A DNA stretch of 64,000 bases, from positions 811,490 to 875,489 of the forward strand of contig NZ_ACJN02000002.1 in NCBI RefSeq assembly GCF_000174435.1, in the 5' to 3' direction. Positions 1 through 8,851 of this stretch are shown here, piece by piece. Below the pieces are notes generated by a model. It worked only from the letters and a program-made list of their open reading frames with translations. It was not told the origin of the DNA and ran no database searches. This DNA is from Desulfonatronospira thiodismutans ASO3-1. Lineage in GTDB: Bacteria; Desulfobacterota; Desulfovibrionia; Desulfovibrionales; Desulfonatronovibrionaceae. The position numbers and the translations under genes are program-made. The number at the start of each line of letters is the position of its first letter. The stretch's first letter is position 1.

Positions 1-52
1 TGACTCCCAAGAGGCCCAAATGGCCCGGGATTACCTGGAGGCCCTGCGTTAG
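1..52 (+). CDS. C-terminal end of an upstream gene (partial)
   Basis: An open frame enters from the left edge and ends at TAG 50-52; the last residues read MARDYLEALR. Too little is present to name the product. It lies just ahead of the radical SAM gene on the same strand, so the two may be co-transcribed. Confidence 0.4.
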   Translation, partial: DSQEAQMARDYLEALR

Positions 53-68
53 AGAAAGCGGCCCCTGG

Positions 69-1367
69 ATACTCGGGGTAAACCCCTGGGTTTACGACTT
101 TGCAGCTTACAATCTCTGGGCCAGGCCGGCCGGCCTCCTGGTCTGCCTGGACATGCTCTCCAAAGCTGGAGCACGCACCGCTCTTATGGACTGCATGGAC
201 CGCACCTGGCAGGATCAGCCCTGGCCTGCTGCCGGGTATACCGGAGCAGGACGCTATCCCCGCACCGTCCTGCCCAGGCCGGGGGTTCTGGCGGATGTTC
301 CCCGGCAGTACAGCCGGTACGGCCTTCCCGGGGACAGGGTGGAAAAAGCCCTGGCCAGGCTTGATCCTCCACCGGATCTTATCCTGATCACTTCCATAAT
401 GACCTACTGGTATCCGGGCATTGTCGCGGCTGTGCGCATGCTGCGCAGGCTCTGGCCAGGGGTGCCCGTCTGTCTGGGCGGGGTGTATGCCACCTTGTGC
501 CGGGAGCATGCGCTCAGGCTGGACGTGGACCTGGTAATTTCAGGTCCCCTGGAGGACGAGGACAACTGGGCCAAGGTGTGGAACCTGCTTGGTTCCAGCC
601 CTCCAGAACTGCCCCGGGATGCGGGCATGAGCCTGGATACCTCGTTTTATACACAAAGCGGTTATTCGGTGATAATGGGTTCCAGGGGATGCCCCTTCAG
701 GTGCAGTTACTGTTCCGGGTACAGGCTTTATCCGGGCTTCAGGCAGGCTGAGGCAGGTCTTTTGTTTGAGCATATAAGGCGTGAATACATGCGCGGCATC
801 AGGGATTTTGCCTTTTACGACGATGCCCTTCTGGTAAATGCCCGGAATCTGCTTATCCCCCTGCTGGACAAGATTATATCCAGCAGGATGGAGATAAGGC
901 TGCACACTCCCAATGCCCTGCACGTGCGCTACCTGGACCTGGAAGTGTGCAGACTTTTTTACCGGGCCGGACTGCATACCATCCGCCTGGGATTCGAGAC
1001 CGGGGCTTTCGGGTCCCGGCCGGACAGAAAGCTTGCATCAGACGAGTGGAGCCAAGGCATGCACAATCTGCTGCAGGCAGGATTTGAAAAAGAACAGATG
1101 GCTGCGTATGTACTCTTCGGCCTGCCCGGGCAGGATAATGCAGAAGTCCTGCAGAGCATCCGGGAGGTGCGCAGATGGGGCATCCGCCCCGAGCTTACCC
1201 AGTATTCGCCCATTCCCGGCAGCGAGATGTTTGAAGAAGCAAAAAACTATACCTGGCTGGACTTAGATGATCCCCTGGCGCACAACAACTCCATCTGGCC
1301 CTGCGTTCCAGGTGGTTTTACCTGGGCAAAGCGCAATTACTGGAGTCGTATTGCAGCAGGGGCATGA
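69..1367 (+). CDS. B12-binding-type radical SAM protein
   Basis: Cytoplasmic radical SAM enzyme with an N-terminal cobalamin-binding-like fold followed by the radical SAM barrel. The cluster-binding motif CPFRCSYC (CxxxCxxC) is encoded near 691-714, preceded by GSRG. The N-terminal half holds LILITSIMTYWYPG and VCLGGVYAT, typical of B12-radical SAM proteins. The first ATG is at 153, but conserved-looking N-terminal sequence (NPWVYDFAAYNLW, from about 81) is in frame upstream of it, and the frame is open back to the window edge without an ATG, GTG or TTG. The true start is therefore unresolved: a rare codon (ATA 69 or ATT 30) or a start left of the window. Substrate is unknown; similar proteins methylate or rearrange small molecules or lipids. 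It is followed by the lptFG region, but nothing ties its chemistry to LPS. Confidence 0.75.
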   Translation: MLGVNPWVYDFAAYNLWARPAGLLVCLDMLSKAGARTALMDCMDRTWQDQPWPAAGYTGAGRYPRTVLPRPGVLADVPRQYSRYGLPGDRVEKALARLDPPPDLILITSIMTYWYPGIVAAVRMLRRLWPGVPVCLGGVYATLCREHALRLDVDLVISGPLEDEDNWAKVWNLLGSSPPELPRDAGMSLDTSFYTQSGYSVIMGSRGCPFRCSYCSGYRLYPGFRQAEAGLLFEHIRREYMRGIRDFAFYDDALLVNARNLLIPLLDKIISSRMEIRLHTPNALHVRYLDLEVCRLFYRAGLHTIRLGFETGAFGSRPDRKLASDEWSQGMHNLLQAGFEKEQMAAYVLFGLPGQDNAEVLQSIREVRRWGIRPELTQYSPIPGSEMFEEAKNYTWLDLDDPLAHNNSIWPCVPGGFTWAKRNYWSRIAAGA

Positions 1368-1438
1368 GGAGCAGGGCAGTTTTTCATGGTCTGACGGGAA
1401 AAAGAGGTGTACAAGGCTATTAAACCCAGGAGGAGAAA

Positions 1439-1633
1439 ATGAGTACCATAATGCCCGAAGACAAAAAAGTCAGGCAGGCTGTAAAGTGGGTGGACGAGGG
1501 TATCCAGGAGGGCAAAAGCCTGGACAGGCTCCTTGGTGAAGCGGGCATGCGCTTCAACCTGGGGCCAAGAGACGAAGAGTTTCTGTACAAATTTTTCAGG
1601 AAAAACGAGCAGGGCTCAGACGATAACCAATGA
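1439..1633 (+). CDS. Small conserved-looking protein upstream of lptF
   Basis: 64-residue charged, soluble protein with no membrane segment or recognised domain. A strong ribosome-binding site (AGGAGGAGAAA) precedes the ATG. Its stop overlaps the lptF start as ATGA (1630-1633), so it is translationally coupled to lptF. Helical, acidic and basic patches (WVDEGIQEGKSLDRLLGEAG) suggest a small helical protein. Function is unknown; the coupling suggests a role connected with the LPS exporter or simply operon membership. Confidence 0.7.
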   Translation: MSTIMPEDKKVRQAVKWVDEGIQEGKSLDRLLGEAGMRFNLGPRDEEFLYKFFRKNEQGSDDNQ

Positions 1634-2802
1634 AAATTCTGCACCGGCAGATTATAAAAGAGGTGGGAACGATATTCCTGGTGACTCTGGCCTCTATGCT
1701 GTCTCTGATAGTCATCGGGCGTATGATCGACCTCAAGGATATCTTTGTAGGGCAAAGTATTCAGATACTGTACGTTATCAAGTCCTTTTTCTACCTTGGC
1801 CCCTCCTTTCTCAGTATGGTCATTCCCATAGCCTGCATGCTGAGCATCTTCCTGTGTTTTCTGCGCATGTCCTCGGACCGGGAGCTCACTGCCCTGCAGA
1901 CCAGCGGCATATCCATAAGAAGCCTGGTTCTTTCTCCCCTGCTTTTTTCCCTGGGAGCCATGGGGTTTACCCTGTACGTAACCCTGCACCTTACTTCCTG
2001 GGGCATAGACAATTTTCGCGAGACAGCGGTGGAAATGGTCCGGGAGCAGACCGAAGTCAGCATGCAGCCAGGAGTGTTTCACCGCATGATCCCGGACATG
2101 GCCATATATGTTCACAACAGGGACCCGGGGACCAGTGAGCTGAAAGAGGTGTTTATCTCCGACGACACTGTTCCGGAAGCCCCTTTGACTATTGTTGCCC
2201 CCACAGGACGTATGCTCAGTGACAAAGAGGAAGGCATGCTCTATTTCATCCTGGATGATGGCCGGATCTACCGCCAGGACCAGGAGGAGCACAGCCTGGT
2301 TTCCTTTGGAGAATACAGGCTGCGCCTGGATCTTTTTTCACTTCTGGGCGATGCCGGTCTGCGGGACAAGCGTCCGGAAGAGATGTCCTGGGGTGAACTG
2401 CAGGCTTACAAGGATGATGCCCAGGCTGACAGCAGGCAGTACCGCCTGGCGGTGCTGGAAGAGCACAAGCGTTTTTCTCTGCCCCTGGCATGTCTGATTC
2501 TGGGGCTTTTCGCTGTGCCCCTGGGCCTTACCCTGCAGGGCCTGGGCCGCAACTGGGGGCTTTTGCTGGCCATGAGCTGCTTTCTTATTTACTACAGCCT
2601 GTTTACCGCGGTGTACGGCCTGGGAGAGGCCGGTACCCTGAATCCGGACCTGGCCATGTGGATGCCCAATATATTTTTCCTGGTTCTGACCCTGGGTGGT
2701 TTTTATTTCTATTCCCAGGGCCGCGAGATAGACCTGGGGCAGGTGTTGCGAAGCTTTGTCCCGTGGTTGCACAAAAGAGATGAAAATCAAGAGAACAATT
2801 AA
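1630..2802 (+). CDS. lptF: LptF, LPS export ABC transporter permease
   Basis: Inner-membrane permease of the LptB2FG complex, which extracts lipopolysaccharide from the inner membrane and passes it to LptC and the periplasmic bridge. The 390-residue length and layout fit the YjgP/YjgQ family: transmembrane helices in the first ~115 residues, a periplasmic beta-jellyroll region in the middle, then a second set of helices at the C-terminus (LPLACLILGLFAVPLGLTL onwards). The start overlaps the preceding small gene by four bases, and lptG follows after 24 bases, forming an operon. LptB and LptA are not in the window. LptF is assigned as the first of the pair by order and by general similarity; the two paralogues can be confused. 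Confidence 0.88.
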   Translation: MKILHRQIIKEVGTIFLVTLASMLSLIVIGRMIDLKDIFVGQSIQILYVIKSFFYLGPSFLSMVIPIACMLSIFLCFLRMSSDRELTALQTSGISIRSLVLSPLLFSLGAMGFTLYVTLHLTSWGIDNFRETAVEMVREQTEVSMQPGVFHRMIPDMAIYVHNRDPGTSELKEVFISDDTVPEAPLTIVAPTGRMLSDKEEGMLYFILDDGRIYRQDQEEHSLVSFGEYRLRLDLFSLLGDAGLRDKRPEEMSWGELQAYKDDAQADSRQYRLAVLEEHKRFSLPLACLILGLFAVPLGLTLQGLGRNWGLLLAMSCFLIYYSLFTAVYGLGEAGTLNPDLAMWMPNIFFLVLTLGGFYFYSQGREIDLGQVLRSFVPWLHKRDENQENN

Positions 2803-2826
2803 AAAAAAGCTCCCCTGCATGCAGAT

Positions 2827-3894
2827 ATGAGTGTTTTAAATAGATATCTTTTGCGCCAGAATCTTTTCTACACCGCGGTCCTGCTTTTTTCCGGGACCAT
2901 GGTGTATCTCATCGTGGATTTCGTAGGGCGCATGAACGCAATGGTCGAAGCAGGCCTTGGCGCGCTCCAGGTGCTGGAGTATTTTGTCTTCAAGATGCCC
3001 CTTATTGTTGCCCAGACCCTGCCGGCCATATTTATGCTGGGAGTTCTGATACAGATGGCCATGATGCATCGCAGCAATGAGCTTGTGGCCATGGAGAGCA
3101 GTGCCATCTCCTTTAGAAAGCCTGCTGTTTTCTTTATTGGTTACGCGCTTGTGGTTTTTATGCTGCTGTTTGTTTTTTCCGAGACCCTGGGAGTCAGGGG
3201 AGAGCAGGTCACAAGGCAGATCTGGAACCAGGACGTGCGTGACAGGGAAGCCGCTGTAGAGGGTCTGGAGGACGTCTGGGTCAAGGACCGGGATTATATG
3301 ATTCATATTGAACGTGCGCATATAAACGAGGGCCGGGGAAAGGATTTTACCGCCTACAAAAAAAGTGATCCGGGCAAGATACAGGAGATAATCAAGGCGC
3401 CCGAATTCGAGGTCCATAAAAACCGGTTGTTGCTGCGCGACGTCACTGTATTCAAGCCCCACAGCCTGGAAAGACAGAGTTTGCAGGAGATGGAGATGGA
3501 GGTTAAAATTGATCTCAGGTCTTTTGCCCTGGTGGACTCGGATCTGCCTTATCAGGCCTGGTCCATATTTACCCTATCCGCCCTGGTAAATCAGCTCAAG
3601 GAAAGCGGGGCCAGCGTTGAAAAGATCTCCACCGCCCTGCACAGCAAGATAGCCTATCCTTTTGCCCTGGTGGTCATGACCCTGCTGGCCCTGGCCCTGT
3701 TTACCCGCATCAAAAATATTTACGCCCTGGTAACCCTGGGGCTGGTGATTGTCTTTTTTTACTACACGGTATATGTGTTCGGGGTAAGTTATGCTGAAGA
3801 AGGCGTGACAGCACCTTTTGTCGGCGCCTGGACAGCCAATGTGTTTTTCGGGATTTTAAGCCTGCTGCAGCTTTTCTGGATGGACAGGAGATGA
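2827..3894 (+). CDS. lptG: LptG, LPS export ABC transporter permease
   Basis: Second permease of the LptB2FG lipopolysaccharide exporter, 355 residues. It starts MSVLNRYLLRQN, has N-terminal transmembrane helices, a soluble periplasmic middle region, and C-terminal helices beginning at LHSKIAYPFALVVMTLL, a pattern shared by LptG proteins. It directly follows lptF in the same operon. The 3' end overlaps the end of the convergent engB gene by 39 bases, so there is no room for a conventional intergenic terminator between them. Confidence 0.88.
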   Translation: MSVLNRYLLRQNLFYTAVLLFSGTMVYLIVDFVGRMNAMVEAGLGALQVLEYFVFKMPLIVAQTLPAIFMLGVLIQMAMMHRSNELVAMESSAISFRKPAVFFIGYALVVFMLLFVFSETLGVRGEQVTRQIWNQDVRDREAAVEGLEDVWVKDRDYMIHIERAHINEGRGKDFTAYKKSDPGKIQEIIKAPEFEVHKNRLLLRDVTVFKPHSLERQSLQEMEMEVKIDLRSFALVDSDLPYQAWSIFTLSALVNQLKESGASVEKISTALHSKIAYPFALVVMTLLALALFTRIKNIYALVTLGLVIVFFYYTVYVFGVSYAEEGVTAPFVGAWTANVFFGILSLLQLFWMDRR

Positions 3895-4476
3895 CCCGGC
3901 TTGTACCAGATTTTTTATGGCCTCCAGAAGGGCCTGCTGCCCCTGCCGTGTCCGGGCTGAAAAAAGGATGGGCTTGTGGGCCCGCTCCAGAAGCTTTTGC
4001 CAGCGCTTCAGGGCCAGCTGTCTCTGTTTCTGGTTACACTTGTCCGCCTTGGTAAGCACCGGCAGCAGCCTGGTCTGCAGGGAATCCACGTAATGGGCCA
4101 GGTCCAGGTCGCTGGACTGGGGCGAAATGCGCGAATCCAGAAGAAGAACCACGCCCGCCAGGTGGTGGTTGTCCTGGAGGTATTCCTGGATGAGTTCGCC
4201 CCACTTTTCACGCTCCACCCTGGAGCAGCGGGCGTAGCCGTACCCGGGCAGATCCACCAGGTAAAAATTTTCCTGTGGAGCCAGGAAGAAATTGATGCTC
4301 CTGGTTTTTCCCGGGGTGGAACTGATTCTGGCCAGCTTTTTCTGACCGGCCAGACTGTTTATCAGGGATGATTTGCCTACATTGGAGCGCCCGGCCAGGG
4401 CGATCTGCGGCAGGTCAGGGAAGCGCAGCTGATCTTTGGTGTAGGACGTGGTTTCAAGTCTTAACGTCAAATACAT
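3856..4476 (-). CDS. engB: EngB/YsxC/YihA ribosome biogenesis GTPase
   Basis: TRAFAC-class GTPase needed for late assembly of the 50S ribosomal subunit in bacteria. All G motifs are visible: G1 GRSNVGKSS, G2-region threonines in SSTPGKTRSINFF, G3 DLPGYGYA, G4 TKADK and a terminal SA motif. The chosen ATG at 4476 gives 206 residues starting MYLTLRLETTSYT, the usual family start; an ATG at 4548 would add 24 unlike residues and has a poorer ribosome-binding site. It is convergent with lptG (39-bp overlap) and divergent from the lipoprotein gene. Confidence 0.92.
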   Translation of the reverse strand: MYLTLRLETTSYTKDQLRFPDLPQIALAGRSNVGKSSLINSLAGQKKLARISSTPGKTRSINFFLAPQENFYLVDLPGYGYARCSRVEREKWGELIQEYLQDNHHLAGVVLLLDSRISPQSSDLDLAHYVDSLQTRLLPVLTKADKCNQKQRQLALKRWQKLLERAHKPILFSARTRQGQQALLEAIKNLVQAGSSPVHPEKLQQA

Positions 4477-4607
4477 AGATGATTTTCCTGAAGTCGGGTT
4501 GTTCTGACCTGGGGCCGGATTGTTATTATGCTCAATGTCACAATGCATTGATTGTAGTGATGAAAGGTCCGGTTGTAAATCTTAAGCATTTCCGCATCGA
4601 GGTGCAT

Positions 4608-5435
4608 ATGTGGAGAAAACTGCTTTTATCTTCTCTTTTGCTGTTTGCTGTTTCCTGCGCCCGCGAAGAACCGGTGCAGAACTATTTTTACCTGCAGGAT
4701 CCTGGAGAAGAATTTTACGAACAGGCCCGGTTCGAGGTCAGCCTTGATCCGGCGGAAATAGATGAGTTTGCCACCCTGGAGAAGGCCTTCTGGGAACACG
4801 GAGCGGACAAGTGTTTCAGTATCAATGCCAGGAAGGTTATAAACCGGGAACCCCTGGTGCGTCCCGGCAGAATGGGCTCACCCGGTTCAGGTACGGTTTT
4901 TGTGCGCACAAGCGGGGAAATAGAGCCGGTTCAGGCCTCCATGACCGATGCTCAGTCCCAGGAATTCACCTGCATGTTGAGCACCATACCCCACTGGAGT
5001 CTGGCTGGCGAAATCGTCGCCTTTGACAAGGACAAGACAATAGCTGCAACCCGGGATAAAATAGATGTCGAGCTGTTTGACAGGTATCCGGAAAAGGGAC
5101 CGGCCTACTTTTTCGTGGCCAGAAGGACCGAGAGAGAGGGCCGGCTGCTTTTGAAGGTCTTCGGCTCGGGAAAGCTGCAGCAGGTCCTGCAGTCAGATAC
5201 ACAAATGAAGTGGCATGAAAACCCTTCAGGCACCCTGGGCCGGGGGATTATCCTGGAAACAAGGCGCGAAGTAAGGCCCGGTGATCTGATTTTGCTGAGT
5301 TACCTGTCAGTGGAGGGTGTGCATGAAGAAGATGAGCCCGAATACGAAGAAGTCCAGGTGCAGCCCAGAATGCGCATCAGCCCCGAAGAAGATGAGCCGA
5401 CTGAAGATGACCCTGAACTGTGGAGGAAAAAGTAG
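4608..5435 (+). CDS. Predicted lipoprotein with acidic C-terminus
   Basis: 275-residue protein with a clear lipoprotein signal: basic N-terminus MWRK, hydrophobic stretch LLLSSLLLFA and a lipobox AVSC, predicting lipidation at Cys17. The start at 4608 is preceded by GAGGTG; the frame is open upstream to 4479 but that sequence lacks signal-peptide character. The mature part is mixed alpha/beta with no domain I recognise, and the tail is strongly acidic (EEDEPEYEEVQ, PEEDEPTEDDPE), as is frequent in halophile proteins. It is followed after two bases by aroQ, suggesting co-transcription. Confidence 0.75.
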   Translation: MWRKLLLSSLLLFAVSCAREEPVQNYFYLQDPGEEFYEQARFEVSLDPAEIDEFATLEKAFWEHGADKCFSINARKVINREPLVRPGRMGSPGSGTVFVRTSGEIEPVQASMTDAQSQEFTCMLSTIPHWSLAGEIVAFDKDKTIAATRDKIDVELFDRYPEKGPAYFFVARRTEREGRLLLKVFGSGKLQQVLQSDTQMKWHENPSGTLGRGIILETRREVRPGDLILLSYLSVEGVHEEDEPEYEEVQVQPRMRISPEEDEPTEDDPELWRKK

Positions 5436-5437
5436 CC

Positions 5438-5899
5438 ATGCCCGGGGAAAAGTACACTGTATTGATGGTAAACGGACCCAACCTCGGCTATATCGGCCGG
5501 CGCGACCCGGGTACATATGGCACCCGCGGCATGGACGCTGTGCAGACCATCCTGGAAAAGGACCGCCCCGGGCTTCTAGACAGGATAGAGCTCAATTATT
5601 TTCAGGCCAACGGCGAAGGGGAGATCATTGACAGGCTGGAAAAGGCCTGGAAGGACAATGTGCAGGGGCTGGTCATCAATCCCGGGGCCTATACCCACAC
5701 CAGCCTGGCCCTGGGGGACTGCCTGGCCTGGATAAATATCCCCCACGTGGAAGTACACCTGAGTAACATCTGGAGCCGGGAGGAGATCCGCAGACAGAAC
5801 CTGACCGCAGCCCACAGCCTGGGAGTCATTGCCGGATTCGGCATCATGAGTTATGTTCTGGGGCTTGAGGCGCTGGTCTGGTATCTGGATAGTTTGTAA
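5438..5899 (+). CDS. aroQ: Type II 3-dehydroquinate dehydratase
   Basis: Shikimate-pathway enzyme dehydrating 3-dehydroquinate to 3-dehydroshikimate, normally a cytosolic dodecamer. 153 residues from the ATG at 5438, which has GGAGGA about ten bases upstream. Family motifs: NGPNL near the N-terminus, the DPGTYG loop with the catalytic tyrosine, QANGEGEIID, NPGAYTHTS with the substrate-binding region, and EVHLSNIWSREEIRRQ. The first loop reads GYIGRRDP rather than the usual NLLGxREP, a mild deviation. It sits between the lipoprotein gene and the octamer array that precedes efp. Confidence 0.93.
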   Translation: MPGEKYTVLMVNGPNLGYIGRRDPGTYGTRGMDAVQTILEKDRPGLLDRIELNYFQANGEGEIIDRLEKAWKDNVQGLVINPGAYTHTSLALGDCLAWINIPHVEVHLSNIWSREEIRRQNLTAAHSLGVIAGFGIMSYVLGLEALVWYLDSL

Positions 5900-6050
5900 G
5901 ATTTAGGGATTTAGGTATTGGGGGATTGGGAAATTGGGGAATTGGGGAATTGAGGGATTGAGGAATGCAGGGATTTAGGGATTTAGGGATTTAGGGATTG
6001 AGGGATTGAGGGATTGGGGGATTCAGGAATTCAAGGATCGAGGGATTAAG
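5900..6050. repeat. Degenerate tandem array of an 8-bp unit
   Basis: About 18 imperfect copies of an octamer with consensus GATTKRGG (variants GATTTAGG, GATTGAGG, GATTGGGG, AATTGGGG) run from the aroQ stop codon to 6050. It is simple-sequence DNA with strong strand asymmetry (G/T/A rich on +). Eight is not a multiple of three and stops are frequent, so it is not coding. Confidence 0.9.
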
Positions 6051-6095
6051 AGCCAGGGGCCCCAGGCCCCATGCTCCATGCCCCAAGCCCCATGT
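6051..6095. repeat. GC-rich ATGGAGC-type intergenic repeat
   Basis: After the octamer array comes a GC-rich stretch containing CCCCATGCTCCATGCCCC. Its reverse complement, GGCATGGAGCATGG, recurs at about 44196-44210 between the YhaO-like gene and cheD. It is non-coding and lies just ahead of the efp ribosome-binding site. Confidence 0.55.
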
Positions 6096-6114
6096 CATAT
6101 ATAAAGGAGGATGA

Positions 6115-6672
6115 ATGCTTTCCACTACTGATTTCCGCAAAGGACTGAAAATCGAGATCGAGAATGAGCCCTACGAGATCGTGGATTTTATGCATGTCAA
6201 GCCCGGCAAGGGCGGGGCTTTTGTGCGCACCAAGCTCAGGAACCTGCTTACAGGAGGCATGCTGGACCAGACCTTCCGCTCCGGGGAAAAGGTGGCCAAG
6301 CCGGACCTGGAGTCCAGGGAGATGCAGTATCTTTACCATGACGGCACCGCTTATGTCTTCATGGATATGGGCAGTTATGAGCAGCTCATGGTGGACGATG
6401 AAAGCATGGGAGAGAAAGGGGGCTTTCTCAAAGACGGCCAGACCGTCAAGGCCCTGATTTACCGCGGCAACCCCATAGACATCGAGATCCCCGCAGCGGT
6501 AATCCTGGAGGTGGCCGAGACCGAGCCGGGAATGAAGGGGGACACTGTAACCGGCGGGACCAAGCCTGCCAGGCTGGAGACCGGCATTGCGGTCAATGTG
6601 CCCCTGTTTATAAACGAGGGAGAAAGAATCAAAGTGGACACCCGCACCAAAGAATACATGGGCCGGGAATAA
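6115..6672 (+). CDS. efp: Elongation factor P
   Basis: Translation factor that rescues ribosomes stalled on polyproline. 185 residues, the normal length, with three beta-barrel domains. The tip of domain I reads [11 protein letters not shown], placing the modifiable lysine at position 32 (equivalent to E. coli Lys34). A perfect-looking AAAGGAGGA ribosome-binding site lies just upstream of the ATG. No EpmA/EpmB or EarP-type modification genes are in the window. The next gene, ftsK, begins 20 bases downstream on the same strand. Confidence 0.96.
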   Translation: MLSTTDFRKGLKIEIENEPYEIVDFMHVKPGKGGAFVRTKLRNLLTGGMLDQTFRSGEKVAKPDLESREMQYLYHDGTAYVFMDMGSYEQLMVDDESMGEKGGFLKDGQTVKALIYRGNPIDIEIPAAVILEVAETEPGMKGDTVTGGTKPARLETGIAVNVPLFINEGERIKVDTRTKEYMGRE

Positions 6673-6692
6673 ACAGATTGTCAGGGCGAATC

Positions 6693-8822
6693 ATGGACGG
6701 CAGCAGGCTCTACAGGGAAATTCCCGGCACAGTTATGTTTTTTCTGGCCCTGCTTCTGGGGGTAAGCCTGGCGGGGTACTCTTCTCTGGATCCCACATTC
6801 AACCAGCAAGTGGGCAGCGCACACACGGTTCAAAACCCTGCAGGAACCGTGGGCGCATACCTGGGAGGCTCCCTGGTGGAGCTTCTGGGGGTAGGCAGCC
6901 TGGTGGTGCCGTTGTTTTTCGTCTACCTGGGGCTCTATCTTTTCTGGCCGGTGCTCCAACTTGCCTGGTGGCGCTGGCTGGGGCTTTTTTTCTGCTTTGC
7001 AGCACTTATCGTCTGGGCGGAATTTCCACGGGTGCAGGCTTTCACGCAGGATATGGAAATAAGCGGCGGAGGATTTGCCGGAAGTCAGTTGTATCAGGCC
7101 GGTTTTGAAGCCCTTGGCTTCTGGGGGATACTTATTGCAGGGGGGTTTTTGACCCTGATGGGGATTCAGCTGGCCACCGGTTTTTCCTGGGGAGGAGGCC
7201 TTTACAGGCTGGCTGTTCTCATGCCTGACAAAAAAGAACGTGACCGCGACAGTTCTTCAGATTCAACCGGGTCTGCAAGGCAGGCCCCAAAAAAGCAGAA
7301 CAGCTCCTCCTCCGGCAAGGGCAAAAAAAAAGCTGACCCTCATCCGCCTGCACCACAGGCAAGTCCGGGCAATATAGATACCAGCAGGTATGATCTTCCT
7401 CCCCTGGAGCTTTTGACCTCTGCACCTGATGATGTTTTAAAAGTGGATCAGACCAGGCTGGATGAGATTGCCCAGGCAGTAAAATCCAGCCTGGAGGACT
7501 TTTCTGTGCAGGGCGAGGTGCAGCGTGTGCAGCCCGGCCCGGTGGTGACCATGCTGGAGTACAAGCCCGCCCCGGGAGTCAAGATAAGCCGCATTTCCAA
7601 CCTGCACGACGACCTGGCCCTGGCCCTGAAGGCGGCTGCAGTGCGCATTGTGGCCCCTTTGCCGGGCAAGGACACCGTGGGCGTGGAAATACCCAATGAC
7701 AACCGGCAGACAGTCTATCTTCAGGAGATTCTGGAGTCCGGGGATTTCGGCCGCTCCAAACACAAGCTGCCTCTGGCCCTGGGCAAGGATATCCAGGGCA
7801 GGCCAAGGGTGGAGGACCTTTCACGCATGCCGCACCTGCTGGTGGCCGGGGCTACCGGAGCTGGCAAAAGCGTGTGCCTCAACAGCCTTCTTCTAAGCCT
7901 TCTTTTTAGATACCCGCCCCGGGAACTCAAGTTTTTGCTTATTGATCCCAAGCGCATTGAACTGGCAGTGTATAACGACCTGCCCCATCTGGTGCATCCC
8001 GTGGTTACAGACATGAACCTGGCCAAGACCGCCCTGGACTGGGCCATCTACGAGATGGAAAAACGCTACGACCGCATGGCCGCCCTGGGTGTGCGCAATA
8101 TAGAAGGCTATAACCAGAAGCTGGCCTCTTTCGGGGACAATCCCCCGGAAGGCTTTGAAGATCAGGAGTCCATGCCCTACCTGGTGATCGTGGTGGATGA
8201 GATGGCCGATCTCATGCTCACCGCAGGCAAGGAAGTGGAAATGGGCATCGTCCGCCTGGCCCAGCTGGCCAGGGCGGCTGGAATTCACCTTGTCCTGGCC
8301 ACCCAGAGACCTTCGGTGGATGTAGTCACCGGCATAATCAAGGCCAACTTTCCCTCCAGGATAGCCTTTCAGGTAAGCTCCAAACATGATTCGCGGACCA
8401 TTCTGGACAGCGTGGGCGCGGAATACCTGCTGGGGCACGGGGATATGCTCTTCAAGAGCGCCGGAGGGCAGATGCAAAGGATCCACGGGGCCTTTGTCCA
8501 GGAAGAGGAGATAGCTTCGGTGGTGCAGTTCTGGAAGGACAAGGCCGGGGCTGAGTTTGAACTGGATTTCAATGAGTGGAAAAACAGTGAAAACGGTCAG
8601 AACGGTCAGGACTTCGAGTCGGATCCGGTGGTGGATGATCCCAAGTATGCCCAGGCGGTGGAGTTCATTCAGGAACAGGGCAAGGGATCAATTTCCCTTA
8701 TCCAGCGCCGTTTCCGCATAGGTTACAACAAGGCGGCCCTGTTTATTGAACAGATGGAAAAAGACGGTATCCTGGGACCGTCGGATGGCAGCAGGCCCAG
8801 GCAGGTGCTCAAACCAAAATAG
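6693..8822 (+). CDS. ftsK: FtsK/SpoIIIE DNA translocase
   Basis: Septal DNA pump that moves chromosome termini and activates XerCD recombination at dif. About 709 residues: four or five N-terminal membrane segments, a Ser/Lys/Pro-rich linker (roughly residues 180-225), the RecA-like motor with Walker A GATGAGKSV (about residue 386) and Walker B IVVDEMADLM (about 497), and a C-terminal winged-helix gamma domain (about 645-700) that reads KOPS sequences. ATG 6693 is preceded by AGGGCG; a TTG at 6678 would add five residues. The linker is much shorter than in E. coli FtsK. It follows efp closely and is probably co-transcribed with it. Confidence 0.94.
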   Translation: MDGSRLYREIPGTVMFFLALLLGVSLAGYSSLDPTFNQQVGSAHTVQNPAGTVGAYLGGSLVELLGVGSLVVPLFFVYLGLYLFWPVLQLAWWRWLGLFFCFAALIVWAEFPRVQAFTQDMEISGGGFAGSQLYQAGFEALGFWGILIAGGFLTLMGIQLATGFSWGGGLYRLAVLMPDKKERDRDSSSDSTGSARQAPKKQNSSSSGKGKKKADPHPPAPQASPGNIDTSRYDLPPLELLTSAPDDVLKVDQTRLDEIAQAVKSSLEDFSVQGEVQRVQPGPVVTMLEYKPAPGVKISRISNLHDDLALALKAAAVRIVAPLPGKDTVGVEIPNDNRQTVYLQEILESGDFGRSKHKLPLALGKDIQGRPRVEDLSRMPHLLVAGATGAGKSVCLNSLLLSLLFRYPPRELKFLLIDPKRIELAVYNDLPHLVHPVVTDMNLAKTALDWAIYEMEKRYDRMAALGVRNIEGYNQKLASFGDNPPEGFEDQESMPYLVIVVDEMADLMLTAGKEVEMGIVRLAQLARAAGIHLVLATQRPSVDVVTGIIKANFPSRIAFQVSSKHDSRTILDSVGAEYLLGHGDMLFKSAGGQMQRIHGAFVQEEEIASVVQFWKDKAGAEFELDFNEWKNSENGQNGQDFESDPVVDDPKYAQAVEFIQEQGKGSISLIQRRFRIGYNKAALFIEQMEKDGILGPSDGSRPRQVLKPK

Positions 8823-8851
8823 CTGAGAATCAGTGCAGCATTTCCAGGTCC

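Noticed and set aside
4479-4607. Upstream extension of the lipoprotein gene
   Set aside because: The extension would put the signal peptide inside the protein and lacks a ribosome-binding site; the ATG at 4608 gives a proper lipoprotein signal.
5900-6050. CRISPR array
   Set aside because: The unit is 8 bp without spacers; this is simple tandem repeat DNA.
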